DNA of 64,000 nt, from assembly GCA_028751875.1 (NCBI GenBank), contig CM054141.1, positions 43,400,758 through 43,464,757 on the forward strand, read 5' to 3'. The position numbers were made by a program, and so were the translations under genes. Positions 23,685 to 35,860 of this stretch are shown in pieces (positions within the stretch are counted from its first letter, which is position 1; each line of letters starts with the position of its first letter). The notes below the pieces were generated by a model that worked only from the letters and a program-made list of their open reading frames with translations, ran no database searches and had not been told where the DNA came from. The stretch comes from Rapana venosa. Lineage: Eukaryota; Mollusca; Gastropoda; Neogastropoda; Muricidae.

Positions 23685-24005
23685 ACGTTCAAGGGGGATA
23701 TTTTCTCCTGGAGTTCACATCAGTGCCGACTCCACTCTCCCCAAAAACTCCTTCGGATGAGACTATAAACCGAAGCCCGTGTGCGAACGCACGCAGAACA
23801 TCTTGCGCACACGTTAAATCCTGTTCCGCTTTTCGTAAGAGTAGGCCATTGTGTGCCGGTGGGAACAGATGACAGAATTTACAAAACCGCATACACACGG
23901 GGACTGGATGTAACAAAAAGCACATAAGTGCTTATTCTATTATCCTCGATATAAAAGAATAAAATAAAAAAATAAATAAAAATAATAAATAGATAAAATA
24001 AAGGC
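23685..24005 (+). repeat. SINE family A, copy 2
   Basis: Begins in the degraded B box region, then the core ('ccgactccactctcccc', 'ggatgagactataaaccga'), 'cgcacgcagaacatcttgcg', 'gtaggccattgtgtgccgg', 'accgcatacacacgggga', and the 'gcacataagtgc' palindrome before an A-rich tail. The tRNA 5' half is missing. Confidence 0.88.
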
Positions 24006-24149
24006 AGAATGGGTTGGGTTTTAATTTGTTTTTTGTTTTGTCGTTGTTGTTGGCTTTTGATGTTTTTTGCTGTTGTTGTTGGGTTGGGGGTTGTTGGATT
24101 TTTGTTGTTGTGGGGGGTTTTTTTGGGGGGAGAGGGGGGTAATTGTTCC

Positions 24150-24455
24150 TCAGCTAGAGCTCCGAGGTTCACCAATGGTGAGATGTTTGCTTATGTGGCC
24201 GCTTCTACCCACCATAAAGAGAACCGCATTCCAAATGAAGGTATTAATCGGTGTAACCTGTGTGCAGGATGTTCTGCGTGCGTTTATTCTCGGAACATTG
24301 ATTCACAGTCTCATCTGGAGGACTTTCGGGGGAGTGGAGTCGGTACTGATGTTAACTCCAGGGGAAAATATGTCGATTGGGCGTCCAGGTGGAGATTCGA
24401 AACAGCGGCATCAGATCCTTAGCTCACCGCTCTAACCACTAGTCTTCCCCGATCC
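24150..24455 (-). repeat. SINE family B, copy 2
   Basis: Read on the minus strand: a tRNA-like head with 'gactagtggttagagcgg' and a degraded B box, the A/B core ('gttaacatcagtaccgac'), then the B-specific tail ending in the cctcgg-agctctag-ctgagg hairpin. The middle block seen in family A is shortened. A T/G-rich stretch (24,010-24,150) separates it from SINE A. Confidence 0.8.
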
Positions 24456-24529
24456 CTTAAGCATTTATCATGAAAATCCCCAACATCGATATCCCGTAGA
24501 CTTTAAATCTGCTTTCCTTGATATCTCAA

Positions 24530-25160
24530 AGCTTAATCGGTGTAAATCTTACCAGTACTATTATCCTCGTCAATCAGTGTAAATTCTGAAGAGGTTTTTA
24601 TCTTTGTTATCACAGTAAATCCTAAGCTGAAAATATGATCCTTGTTTTTTTCAGGTGTTGTTTCTATCTAAAACAGTATTCTGGTTAATCAGGATGAATC
24701 TTGACCGACACATTATCTTCGTTATCAGTGTGAATACTACCTGATAATTATATTGTTCTCCTTTATCAGCAGAAATGCTTTTTACAAGACCGACTTATCT
24801 TCGTAAAGTTCTCTGAAGCATAAGCTTAGCTTATCGTGTGTAAAATCTATCTCAAACTCTCTCCTCGTAAATCACCGTAGATGTTATTTGAGACAGCATC
24901 ATACCAGCATCCAATGCTGTCCGATAGGTTATCCTCAATAAGCAGTGTCAATCCTATCGAAAAGGAATCCTTGTTAGACGATGTATATCCTATCTATATG
25001 AAACATCAGCCTCATCAGTCAGCGTAAGCGCCACCTAAAGCAGCATCCTGGTTAGTCAGTAAAAAATCCCATCAGAACAATTTGTGTCCTATCTGTTAAA
25101 CTCTACCGAAACTATACTTCTCCTTAAGCAGCTTTAAATCTTATGGGAAACAGTATTGTT
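24530..25160. repeat. Ancient decayed minisatellite
   Basis: A loose recurrence, roughly every 50-60 bp, of 'tcagtgtaaatcctatctg' and 'cagcatcctggttaatcag' type phrases. Units are too divergent for an exact period by eye. No coding frame. Confidence 0.5.
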
Positions 25161-25439
25161 GCTGCCGAAATATCAAATATGAAGTCGCGCGCTGGATGAT
25201 GCTTCTCCGTCGCATTCAAACTAAGTCTATGATAGAATAAACATCAGGGAACTTTTTTTCTTTCCTTATCAAGAATTATTATGGGTTATTTCCCTTTCCG
25301 GTGCTACTCGAATGTGCAGGAATCAAAATATATAGTTTTTTGTTTGTTTGTTTTGGTCCGTTGGTTGGTTTTTTGTTTGTTTGGGTTGCTATTTTCGCTG
25401 GGCTGATTGTTTTAAAGTAAAACCCCTGTAAGGGGCGGA

Positions 25440-25681
25440 AAGGATTTATTTATTCATTTTTATTTATTTATTCTTTTACATCTAGGATAATAGAATAAGC
25501 ATTTATGTGCTTTTTTACATCCAGTCACCGTGTGTATGCGGTTTTGTAAATTGTGTCATCTGTTCCCACCGGCACACAATGGCCTACTCTTTCGAAAGCG
25601 GAACAGGATTTAACGCATGCGCAAGATGTTCTGCATGCGTTCGCACACGGGGCTTCGGTTTATAGTCTCATCCGAAGGACT
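25440..25681 (-). repeat. SINE family A, headless copy (A')
   Basis: Carries the A tail and body up to the core motif 'tctcatccgaaggact' and stops there, without the upstream core half or tRNA head. Two other copies (53,990-54,216 and 55,741-55,956) stop at the same motif. Confidence 0.85.
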
Positions 25682-26084
25682 TCGACGTTCAGTTCGATTT
25701 TTTTTTTTTTGTCAAACTGGGAAGAAAGGAGGAATGTGTGAGCAGTTTGAGCGTCGAACCCATGGTGTACCGGTAACTGAGGGCTCTGACATAGGCCCGC
25801 CTCCGGGTCGCCACTGCGCTTTCCTATGAAAGGAGTCCCCCCACCCCACCCCGACCCCTCACTCCCCCCCCCCCCTTCTTGGAATTAACACGAGTTCTGG
25901 ATCCATTCCTATGCAAGACCTTCAGATAAGAGCATGAATCAAAATCCCAATGCAAACACACACATTACATCTTGCGCATATGGTAACCAAAAAATAATCT
26001 ACCCAGCTTTTCTATTTAAAAAAAAGCAGACCAGCTATGGCCCACATAGTGGATGGCACAAAGATACCTAAATAATTATATCCC

Positions 26085-26177
26085 CGAAGTCAGAATGCGG
26101 CTACCCTAAAGATGGGCAAGAACGGCTGCATACGGAAAGAATCTCGTCATTGGAGGACCTCGGAGCTCTAGCCGAGG
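26085..26177 (+). repeat. SINE family B tail, interrupted
   Basis: Contains 'agtcagaatgcggctacc', 'gctgcatacgg', and the 3' hairpin cctcgg-agctctag-ccgagg at about 26,158-26,177. SINE C is inserted at this hairpin. Confidence 0.8.
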
Positions 26178-26471
26178 TAAGGTAAAAAGGTAAAGGAGTC
26201 CCATAACCTATAAGGTCGTAGGGGAGCCAGGCGTCAGAGACCTCAGCTTCTCTAGGGCCAGCATATTGAGGGCGGCGCCCATCTCCTCTCCCTCGCTGCT
26301 TTACCTTCCCTGACCCTAAAGAGGGCAGGTACCCATTTACAGCTGGGTGAACTGGGGGAACTGTACTGAAACCAAGGCGCGCCAACGGTCACCCATCCAA
26401 CTGGTAACCACGCTCGACGCTGCTTAACTTGGCTGGGGGAAAGCGAGTGCTCCGACCACTGAGCTATCCCG
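26178..26471 (-). repeat. SINE family C, copy 2 (tRNA/5S chimera)
   Basis: Full-length 294-bp element with the same head, body and tail as copy 1. The perfect 11-bp target duplication tctagccgagg lies at 26,167-26,177 and 26,472-26,482; its sequence is the terminal hairpin arm of SINE B. The head reads tagctcagtggtcggagc, then the 5S-like block. Confidence 0.93.
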
Positions 26472-26954
26472 TCTAGCCGAGGAAGGAAAAGAAGAAAAAA
26501 GAAACAAAGAGAAAACCCAACCCCAACCCAATATCCACTCTGTGACCTGCAGTGGAGACAGGACCTCTGCCAAGTGCTGTTAGCTGAAGACACAGTTGCT
26601 TAAAACAAATACATCAGTGTAGTTCTCCAACCACTCTACAAAAGAGAAACGGGAGAAATCAGCGAGCTGTGTGTCTGACGGCCGGTGTCTTTTTCCTGGG
26701 AAAAGCCATCCTGACAGCAAAGGATCTCATGGAAATGGGATCTTGGGAAGCTGAGTGGATCGACACGATCCCAGATGGTCTCTTGCACTGCGGCCCTCAG
26801 ACGCATTAGGATCAGCAAGAGGTAAAAGCGCCTCATCTGGCCACACAGACAAGGCTTAGGTTCCAGCGTCCATTTTGTTTAAAGATAGTGGCGCCATTGC
26901 GTGCGAAACACCGCAGTTGAGTGGTAGAATCCATCGGGTGAAGCTTAGAAAAAG

Positions 26955-27351
<397 letters not shown>

Positions 27352-27419
27352 TTTTGTGTGTGTTCCGTCCGTGCGAGTCCTAGGAAAAAGAAACTTTATG
27401 TAGATTTAAGAATTGTAAT

Positions 27420-27640
27420 GTAACGTAGTGTAGTGTAGTGTAGTGTAGAGTAATGTAGTGTAGTGTAGTGTAGTGTAGTGTAGTGAAGTGTAGTGTAGCG
27501 TAGCGTAGTGTAGTGTAGTGTAGTGTAGCGTAGCGCAGTGCAGTTTAGTGCAATGCAATGCAATGCAATGCAATGCAATGCAGTGTAGTGCAGTGTAGTG
27601 CAGTGTAGTGTAGTGTAGTGCAGTACAGTATAGTGAAGTA
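27420..27640. repeat. (TGTAG)n pentanucleotide array
   Basis: About forty TGTAG/TGCAG units with a (CAATG)n block near 27,550-27,580. Confidence 0.95.
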
Positions 27641-27685
27641 CATTCTCTTGTATTTTATTTTATTGTTCTGTATCATATTGTATAG

Positions 27686-27948
27686 AGGACGGGATAGCTC
27701 AGTAGTCAGAGCACTCACTTTCCCCAGCTAATGTTAAGCAGCATCGAGCGTGGTTACCACTTGGATGGGTGACCGTTTGGGCGCCTTGGCTTCAGTACAG
27801 TTCCCCCAGTTCACCCAGCTGTAAATGGGTAACTGCCTCTTCAGGGTGAGAGAAGGTAAAGCAGCGAGGGAAAGGAGATGGGCGCCGCCCTCAATAATGC
27901 TGGCTGCCCTACCTACACCTAATAGGTTATGGGATACCTTTACCTTAG
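27686..27948 (+). repeat. SINE family C, copy 3
   Basis: Head 'gacgggatagctcagtag', a 5S-like block with gttaagcagcatcgagc and cttggatgggtgaccg, body, and a shortened tail (part of the block before 'taggttatgggat' is lost). No clear target duplication is seen, so it is probably older. Confidence 0.88.
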
Positions 27949-28214
27949 GGTTCATTCATGCCTGTGTGCGTGCGTGCGTGGTTGTGTATGCCGTGTGCTT
28001 GTGTGTGTTTGTATGTGTGTTGTTATGGTTCTTGCTTTGATTGTGTGCAGATGCGCGTTATGTGTTGTGTGTGTGTGTGCATGCCCGCATGTATGTGAAA
28101 TGAACAAACAGTTCTGTATGTGTTTCATAATTCTGTGCATTGTATCCCACGTCAACGTCAATAGCTTTCTCTGTTTTCTGTTTGTAGAGACAGTACGGCA
28201 GAACACAGACAGGA

Positions 28215-28335
28215 CATGAAGTTGTACAGCTGTGGAAGTGAAATGTGGTTTGGGGGAGGAAAATAGTCCATTGCCATGTTATTAGGTAGTTTGACAGTCT
28301 TTGTTCAAAACTGAACGGTGACCTATGTTGCATTA
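28215..28335 (+). repeat. Unclassified repeat pair, member 1
   Basis: Shares a block order with 29,485-29,610: 'atgaagtt', 'aaaatagtccattgcca', 'ctttgttcaaaa' and 'ggtgacct'. Moderately diverged; class unknown. Confidence 0.35.
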
Positions 28336-29045
28336 ACAATAAAAATATAAAATATAAATGTATGGTTTTTATTCGTGATATGTGTAAGACAATAAGTGGC
28401 TTGTGATTATTTTGCGTTGTCTGGTGTCTGTCTTTAATTTTGTGTCTGTCTCTCTCTCCACCATCTCTCTTCTCGTAACGTCACGTTCTCTTCGTTCTCT
28501 GTTCTTGCGTCTCTCCTCTCCTGGGCTGCGGTTTTGTTCTTGAGTTGTGTGTGATTTTTTTATGTAACTGGCAAGCATAGGCGTCATGGAGTGAAGCATG
28601 AACTCGGTTTAATGGTTGCATGCAAAGTGACCATCATGCCACTTCCTATGTTTCTTTTCATAATAGTTTAGACGCTTGTGGATCCTGCTATGTCCTCGCT
28701 AGCTTGCTGCACACACTCAGTTGTAGCTGCATCTCTGCAACATCAGAAGCTGCACAAGCTGCCAACCTCTGCACTCCATTCCTCTGTGTAAGTGTTTAAT
28801 TGGTTTTGTCTATTTATTCGATTGGTTTATCTCGCATGTTTATCTGATTTCATGACTTCAGTCAATATTGAATGGCTACCTTGAAATGTTCATTTCTTTG
28901 CTTTTTGACATTATCTTTTTTGTTGATCAATTGGTTTATTCATGTTTGTTTCACTTTTTTCCCCATGAGGGCCTGGTGTAAAGAAGCCTCTGGCTTATCC
29001 AATTACCCTCATTAAAATATTCGAGTTCGAAACATTCGAGTTCCA

Positions 29046-29170
<125 letters not shown>

Positions 29171-29349
29171 GAGCATGCATGCATTGTTTGTTTGTTTAGG
29201 TTGTGTGTGTGTTTGTATCTTATGTATGTGCTCGCATGCATGCGTCCATACATGTATGTGTATGCATGAATGTTAAAAGGCAATTGCTTGCACGTGCGCA
29301 TTATCCATGCATCCTAAGCTTTTTTTTCAAACAAAACAATAAAACGCTG

Positions 29350-29470
29350 TGGGATCACCAGCAGCAACAGAAGCAGTAGCTAGCTGCAACAGCACCAGTT
29401 GTAGCTGCAGCTGCAACAGTCAGAAGCTGCAGCAGAAGCTGCAACAGCTGCAGCAACTGCAGCAGTTCAG
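29350..29470. repeat. AGC/TGC-rich low complexity
   Basis: Repeated 'agctgcaacag' and 'gcagaagctgc' phrases, with a related short patch at about 28,725-28,760. Confidence 0.6.
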
Positions 29471-29484
29471 CACGGGAGATGAAG

Positions 29485-29610
29485 TTTTATGATTGCTGGA
29501 GATGATGTAGCTTTGTTCAAAGAAAATAATCAATCGCCATTGTTTATTCCCGGGGTAATTTGAGAGAGAGATATATTGTTCCGAGTTGAGGGTGACCTTT
29601 TACGGTAATT
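29485..29610 (+). repeat. Unclassified repeat pair, member 2
   Basis: Diverged counterpart of 28,215-28,335; see that entry for the shared blocks. Confidence 0.35.
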
Positions 29611-29639
29611 GTGCTCTGTACGTCTGTGTTTCTGCATGC

Positions 29640-29973
29640 CTATCCCTGTCTGTCTGCTTGTCAGTCTGTCTGTCCGTCTGTCTACCTGTCTAGTTGCCTC
29701 TCTGTCTCTTTTTCTCTGTCTCTGTCCCCCCGTCCTTGTCTATCTGTCTCTCTCTATCTATCTATCTCTACCTCTCTACCTACCTACCTACCTACCTATA
29801 TGTCGTTCTGTCTCTCTGTTTCTGTATCTGTTTCTGTCTGTCTGTGTCCTTGTCTGTCTATCTCTGTTTTCTCTGTCGCCATCTGTGTGTGTATCCATCT
29901 GACTGTCTGTCTGTCTGTCTGTCTTCTTCTTCTCTTCCTCTCTCTCTCTCTCTCTCTCTCGCTCTCTCTCTCT

Positions 29974-30015
<42 letters not shown>

Positions 30016-30160
30016 TTATATCTATCTATCATCTGTCTATCTATCTATCTGTCTGTCTGTCGCTCTGTCTCTTTGATTCTGTCTCTGTCTGTGTCTCTGT
30101 CAGTGTCTCTGTCTGTCAATCTATCTGTCTCTGTCTCTATCTCTGTCTCTCTCTCTCAAT
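29640..30160. repeat. TCTG/CTAT/CT tract with (TA)n core
   Basis: Pyrimidine-rich tetranucleotides on both sides of a (TA)n run at about 29,977-30,025. Confidence 0.93.
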
Positions 30161-30564
30161 CACTCACAGGGCACGCATGCATGACCGTGTGACACCACAT
30201 ACTGCTGCTGCTGGCTGCTTGTATCTCATCTTTAACAGCCAGGAGATCACACACACAGAGTGTACAATCATGACCCACACACCCCACCTGGGAATGGCTT
30301 CTAGACCGCAAGTAGTCACAGGATAAGAAGTCTGCATGGGTGACTCTTTTCTAGTATTTCGCTATATAGACAGCTATACTCCGACTTCGGGGGAATTCGT
30401 TTTCACAGAAACCGAAATTGAAGTCACAAAGCCTCCACAGGGCAAACAGGTCCATTGAATTAGGAATACAAGTCGTGGGTAATGAGGACGATGTACTAAT
30501 GATGCTATGGAGGAGCATCAGCTTGGAAGCTGCTTGATAGCATTGTACTTTATGCTTCTTATCA

Positions 30565-30905
30565 CGGGATAGCCTAGTGGTTAGAACATTGCGCTCGCAA
30601 TCTGACGACCGGGTTCGATTCCCGTTCAAAGGGATATTTTCCCCTGGAGTTAACATCAGTGCAAACTCCACTTTCCCCCAAAGTTCTTCGGATGAGACTA
30701 TAAACCGAGGCCCCGTGTGCGAACGCACGCAGGGCATCTTGCGCACACGTTAAATCCTGTGCCACTTTTCGCAAAAGTAGGCCATTGTGTGCTGGTGGGA
30801 ACAGATGACAGAATTTACAAAACCGCATACACACGGGGACTGGATGTAAAAAAAAGCACATGAGTGCTTATTCCATTATCCTCGATATAAAAGAATAAAA
30901 TAAAT
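30565..30905 (+). repeat. SINE family A, full-length reference copy
   Basis: Complete structure. The tRNA-like head has A box tagcctagtgg and B box gggttcgattcccg. The core is 'gttaacatcagtgcaaactc' and 'cttcggatgagactataaac', followed by the body with 'cgcacgcagggcatcttgcg', 'gtaggccattgtgtgctgg', 'accgcatacacacgggga', the 'gcacatgagtgc' imperfect palindrome and an A/T-rich tail. It would be transcribed by Pol III from the internal boxes and mobilised in trans by a LINE; the partner LINE is unknown. Confidence 0.93.
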
Positions 30906-31675
30906 GAATAAATATTACGAATGAAGACACGAACAAAATGCCGGGGAACCAAATCATTCAGTGTCTAGTATTAAAGAAAGAGAGAAGAACTTATCAGGCT
31001 TGCTTTGGGTTTTGTGTTGGTTGATTTTGGTGTTGTTGGGTTTGTTGTTTGGGTTTTTGTCTTGATATCAGTTTTGTATGTAGGTAGATTGCCTGATAAT
31101 TTTGCTTTTAGATTTAACTGATTTTGCAAAACTGAATAACAAAATTTTCGAAAACACGGCAGTTGGATTTTTTTTATTTAACTTTTTTTAAATAGAAAAT
31201 TAAAAGATATAATGATCGAAAACACGATAGAAAATTATTAGCTGCCGAATGAAATTTGGGTTTAAATCGATTCACGCCATTGCTACGTTTAGAGATCGGA
31301 ACCATAATTTCTTTTTTAATGTGCTCAACATTGAAATTTTCAATTTTGAATACAAGGTTTAATTTCTTTTTACTTTTCAGTCCAAATTCATCCTGAACCC
31401 TGTAGTGAAACGTACATGAAATGTTATCCATGTTGTCTACCACAATGTAAGTAAATGTTCTACACCTAGCGGGTTTTGTTTTTACAAATGTATCAACATT
31501 GTCACTCTTCTTCGTTGTATTCTTTTAGCAGATGCGCTAAAACACCGACCGATTCTGTAAAACATTTTTGGCACTGTAAATAATATAAATCTGTTCTATA
31601 ACTTCATGCAAAGCCAAACTGAATTCGACGTGTTTTTTCTAACGTTAGAAATTTATGATATCTAACTAGGGCACA
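30906..31675. other. No supported gene
   Basis: A/T-rich unique sequence. A minus-strand frame of 89 codons at 31,174-31,443 has reasonable composition but no domain I recognise and no splice context I trust. Confidence 0.4.
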
Positions 31676-31749
31676 GAGAGAGAGAGGGGGGGGAGGGGCG
31701 CGCGCATACACACACGCACACACACACACACACACACACATACACACAC

Positions 31750-31789
<40 letters not shown>

Positions 31790-31815
31790 TATATGCACGC
31801 GCGTTCGCGCGCTTG
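31676..31815. repeat. GA, CA and TA microsatellites
   Basis: GAGA to 31,695, (CA)n to about 31,750, (TA)n to about 31,785, then CG-rich sequence. Confidence 0.93.
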
Positions 31816-32239
31816 CTTCCATACCGGTCACACACACAGACAAACAGAGATGTTGCGCTTTCATACTCCGACGTTTTATCATTAATAGCAATAGATGTCT
31901 GTTGACAGGAAAGTTTCCGGCAATTAACTGATTCGTGCAAAGAAAAATAAAAGAACAGATCCAGACAATATGAATGATATAGCCTTTTTATTCCCTAAAG
32001 AAAAAAATATCTGTCAAAACATTTCCACCAAGCACAGGCATGTACACACGATTACGCGCCCGTGCGCGCTTATATACATACACTCACAGATGCATTCGTG
32101 TGCGCACGCACTTATAAACATACGAACACATGCGCGTAAACACACATTACGCACACACACAAATACTTCCACGTGCGTACATACACAAACACACACAATG
32201 CGCGCCCAAACACACACACCCGCAGTACCCGTGCGCCCC

Positions 32240-32660
32240 CCCCCCCCCCTCTCTCTCTCTCTTTTCTCTCCTTTTCTCTCTCTCTTTTGGTCGTATTCAT
32301 AAAAAAATGAGCAAATTTTGCACAAAATTGGGACATTTTCAACCATTATTCTTTTCCTACAGAGGAGATTGATTTTTGTGGGATCAATGTCACATTGTTA
32401 TTACATCAAAAAAGTCGTAACTTCTAGTATAATAATATATTTGAAACAAATTTTTACCTTAGAACAAAAAATTTGGTACCCGCGTCAATTGTATGACGAG
32501 AAATGTCGTTGAAAATAAATTTCTCTCTCTCCTCTCTCCCCTCTCTCTTCTCTCTCCCCTCTCTCTCTCTCTCTCTCTCCTCTCTTCTCTCTCTCTCTCT
32601 CTCTCTCTCCTCCTCTCCCTTTCTCTCTCTCTCTCTTCCCTTCTCTCCTCCTGTGTTTTC
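32240..32660. repeat. CT-rich microsatellites
   Basis: (CT)n at 32,250-32,288 and a longer one at 32,520-32,650. The CA-rich stretch upstream (32,040-32,225) is also low complexity. Confidence 0.88.
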
Positions 32661-32935
32661 CCTTTTCCAAAACCCGGTTGGTGGTGGGGGCCGTGTGTGT
32701 GGGGCGTGTGTGGGTGTGTTATCCGGGTGCGTTTGCTCCCGGCGGTGTGGTTTTGTTTTGGGGTTGTGTGTGTTGTGGTTTTTGTGTGTTTTTTTGTGCG
32801 TTTTTTGTGTTTTGTGTTATCTTTAATTTAAGTCTTTTCGATGTAATAAAATTTTTTGGGGGTGTTGGCTTGCGTATGTCTGGGTTTTGTACATTTTAAA
32901 ATTTAAAAACTTTTTTCATTGTGAAATTTTTTTTG

Positions 32936-32974
<39 letters not shown>

Positions 32975-35060
32975 GTGTGTGTTTTTTTGCGTGGTTTGGG
33001 GGGGTGTTTTTGTGTGTGTGGGGGTGTGTGTGTTTTTTTTTATTTTAATTTTTTAAACGTTTGTCATGTAAAGTAAAATTGTTGTGTGTATGTGTCTGTG
33101 GTTTTTTTGTGTGTGTACATTTAATTTAACTTTTTCACTTTTAAGTGAATTTAGTGTGGGTTTGTATGGGGTGTGTGTTTTGTTTGTGTGTGGGGGTGTG
33201 TTTGTGTGTGTGGTGACTAGATGAAATTTTAACGGAGGCATTTTATTTATTTGTTTTGGGTTTTAAGAAGCGTGTGCACCTGGGTTTTTAGACAAAAACA
33301 TCACACGTTCTTTTCCTACATTTCACACGCACGGCGTGCTGGCTTTTTTTATGAATGCAGTTTCACTGTTGGTTTCCTGCCTCAAAAGTGTAGTCACGAG
33401 CATGCAAATTCTACACACACAAGAGCGCGCACGCAAGCGTGCGCGCACACACAAAACACATACACTTTTCACAATGCACGTCCTTGCGAGGTGAAAGAAA
33501 AACATGTTTTCACAACATACACACAGCACATAGCGCGTGCGCGCGACACACCGCCACACACACACGTTCATTCACAAAAAGTTTAAAAAAAAAAAAAATA
33601 CTTTACATATTGTACGCGTACACGTTTTCCCCCACCCTATGCAAGCACCCAACGTTACACCACACCACAACACACACCACCCCACACACACAAACCCCAC
33701 ACCAAAACACACCAAAACATGTGCGCGCGCGCGTCCATTTGGGGGGAAAAAAGAAAGGGGTTTAAAGGGAAATCCCCCTCATTCTGCCCCATCGCTGCAG
33801 ACCTGTTGGATTGTAGTTTATCTATGGAGGAAACCCCCCGTCGCTCACATTCTTTTTTTTATAGTGTGCTAGTGGGTAAGGGCCCGGGGATTTTTAAAAC
33901 TCTTCACCCTGTCTCTGAAGATTGGCATGTTTGTTTTTTAATAAAGAATTTCAATTTCGGGGAATCCAATAGAATTAACTTATGTTTTTTAAAAACACCG
34001 ATGGGGTTTTGGTTAATTTTTTTTTTTGTTGGGGGGGAAAAGCTTGGGATGAAAAAGTTTGAAGATGGCAGTCTTTTTTTTAACTCGTTCCAAAAAAAGT
34101 GAAAATATTTTTTTTGTGTGAAAAACTATTTAGCCTTGTATGGCTTTGCTTTTAAAAAATTTTGATGGGTATTTTTTTCCCCCGCGAGGTGTGCCCACTG
34201 CTGCGCCAGTAGCGCCACCCGTTTTGTTTTTATTTTCCTGTCCCCTGTGCCTTTTTTTTCCCTGTCAAAGTGGTTTTAAGAAAAAGTCTGAAAGGGGAAA
34301 ATTTTCTCTTTATGTCGTGGGGTTTTTTTTTTTTTTTTAAATCACTTCCAAATGTGTGAGGTTGGGGGATATGCGGTGGGTGGGGATGCCTTTTCCCAAA
34401 GACTTGTACCCCGCTCCTTTCGGGGTTAATGTGTGTTGTGGTTTTTGTGTGTGTGTGTGGCAAAAAAAACCCCGTGTCATTCCCCCTGTTTTAGGTTAAG
34501 CTGAAAATCCTGCCCGGACCGTCAGTAGAATTTTACCACGCATTAAGTGCTTGTCCCACAATGTTCAGTGCGTTGCTCAGCTGTCGTTTTCCCCCAGTTT
34601 CACTAAACACCACAAGAATAAACCAAAACAAATTTTTAGGTTGGTCCTCGTAGCTGGTATGTTTTTTTAAACTTAAATAAACTGCCTGTAGTGAGTAAAA
34701 AAGGTTGAAAACAAAGCGAAAAAAAGTAAAAACCCCAAAAAAAAAAAATTGTAAGCGTTCTCTAGCTTGTAAGTGGAGCATAGAGACAAACGGCGTATTT
34801 AAAGCTTCGAATTGCTGCACTCTGGAATGAATCAAACCCACCCTTTGTGCATCCACAAAAAGTGTTCAGCATTTCTGAAAATCTGCAACAGTTTTATCTT
34901 TTTTCCCTTCCCATCTTTTCCGACGTTTTGGGTGACTTCACGGTTTAAAAAACTTAGAGAAGCTCTCTTGTTCTAAACAATTTTAAACGTGATTAATATT
35001 TTGCTTCATCAATGCAAAACAGTCACATAAATAAAGTAAAATTATTCACTGTGCTACATT
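32661..35060. other. T/G-rich low-quality consensus, no gene seen
   Basis: Texture matches the first 10 kb: inflated homopolymers, GT/TTTG runs (notably 32,940-33,030) and no family resemblance in any frame. Quality recovers toward 35 kb. Confidence 0.5.
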
Positions 35061-35118
35061 CACCACATTTTATGGGTTTCTAGACACCATATTCTTAGCT
35101 TTCATAAATTGTAAGGTA

Positions 35119-35500
35119 GTGTTTGAGATGAAGTGCCTCAGGCGGATCCTGAACATCACCTACAGAGACCGCAAAACCAATGACTACGTCTGGCAGCAGA
35201 TCGAGGCACTGGCTGGCAAACAAGAACCATTGCTAGATACAGTCAAACGGAGGAAACTGAAGTGGTTTGGCCACACAGCAAGGCATAACAGCCTGTCAAA
35301 GACAGTCCTGCAGAGAATGGTGGAAGGAGCAAGGAGGCAGGGACGACCACGCAAAAGCTGGATATCCAACATCAAGGAGTGGACCGGCCTCACTGTACCT
35401 CCTGAAAACAGCCCAGGACAGAACCATTTGGCGGTCCACTTGCAACGTCCGTGCGGGTACCCCAACGGTCGTCCCGACCAAGGGATGAGTGAGTGTGAGT
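35119..35500 (+). pseudogene. RTE-like LINE, RT C-terminal fragment
   Basis: One open frame reads FEMKCLRRILNITYRDRKTND, RRKLKWFGHTARH, LSKTVLQRMVEG and RRQGRPRKSW...WTGL. This is the conserved C-terminal region downstream of the RT domain in RTE-type and related endonuclease-reverse transcriptases. The catalytic domain and everything 5' are missing, as expected of 5'-truncated insertions. The initial Met is only an internal residue. A short non-coding tail with 'caacggtcgtcccgacc' follows, resembling the ends of other copies here. Confidence 0.82.
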
Positions 35501-35759
35501 GAAGGTAGTGTTTTTTTCCATGGAATCAGTTTTCTCCCCAAAGACTTATAATCAAGTATAAGTATCGTGTGTGTTCTTTTGAAATGTGTCTGGTGTGCAA
35601 ATAGATACCACTGTTCCTTCCTTGTCCTTTCAAGAGCATGTTCTGGTGCTGCGGAAAATTGTTTTGCACTTTCGTTCTGCTGGTGTAGAACAACTTTCTT
35701 CAGCAGCAAACAACGTTACAAGGATCGCCAGTGCTTAACGTACATGTACATTTTTTTTC

Positions 35760-35860
35760 GTTCCTCGGCTAGAGCTCCGAGGTTCACCAATGGTGAGACT
35801 TTGCTTATGTGACCGTTTCTGCCCACCATCAAGGTAGCCGTATTCTTACTTAGGGAATGT
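35760..35860 (-). repeat. SINE family B tail, copy 3
   Basis: On the minus strand: 'gtaagaatacggctacc', 'ctcaccattggtgaacc', and the terminal hairpin cctcgg-agctctag-ccgagg. Confidence 0.8.

Noticed and set aside
27686..27800. 5S rRNA gene
   Set aside because: Only the internal control region is present; the 5S 5' and 3' stems are missing and a tRNA 5' half replaces the start.
30565..30640. Functional tRNA gene at the SINE A head
   Set aside because: A and B boxes are good, but the arms do not form a full cloverleaf and the sequence continues into the SINE body in every copy.
31174..31443. 89-codon minus-strand frame
   Set aside because: No family recognised, no start or splice context; could be chance in A/T-rich DNA.
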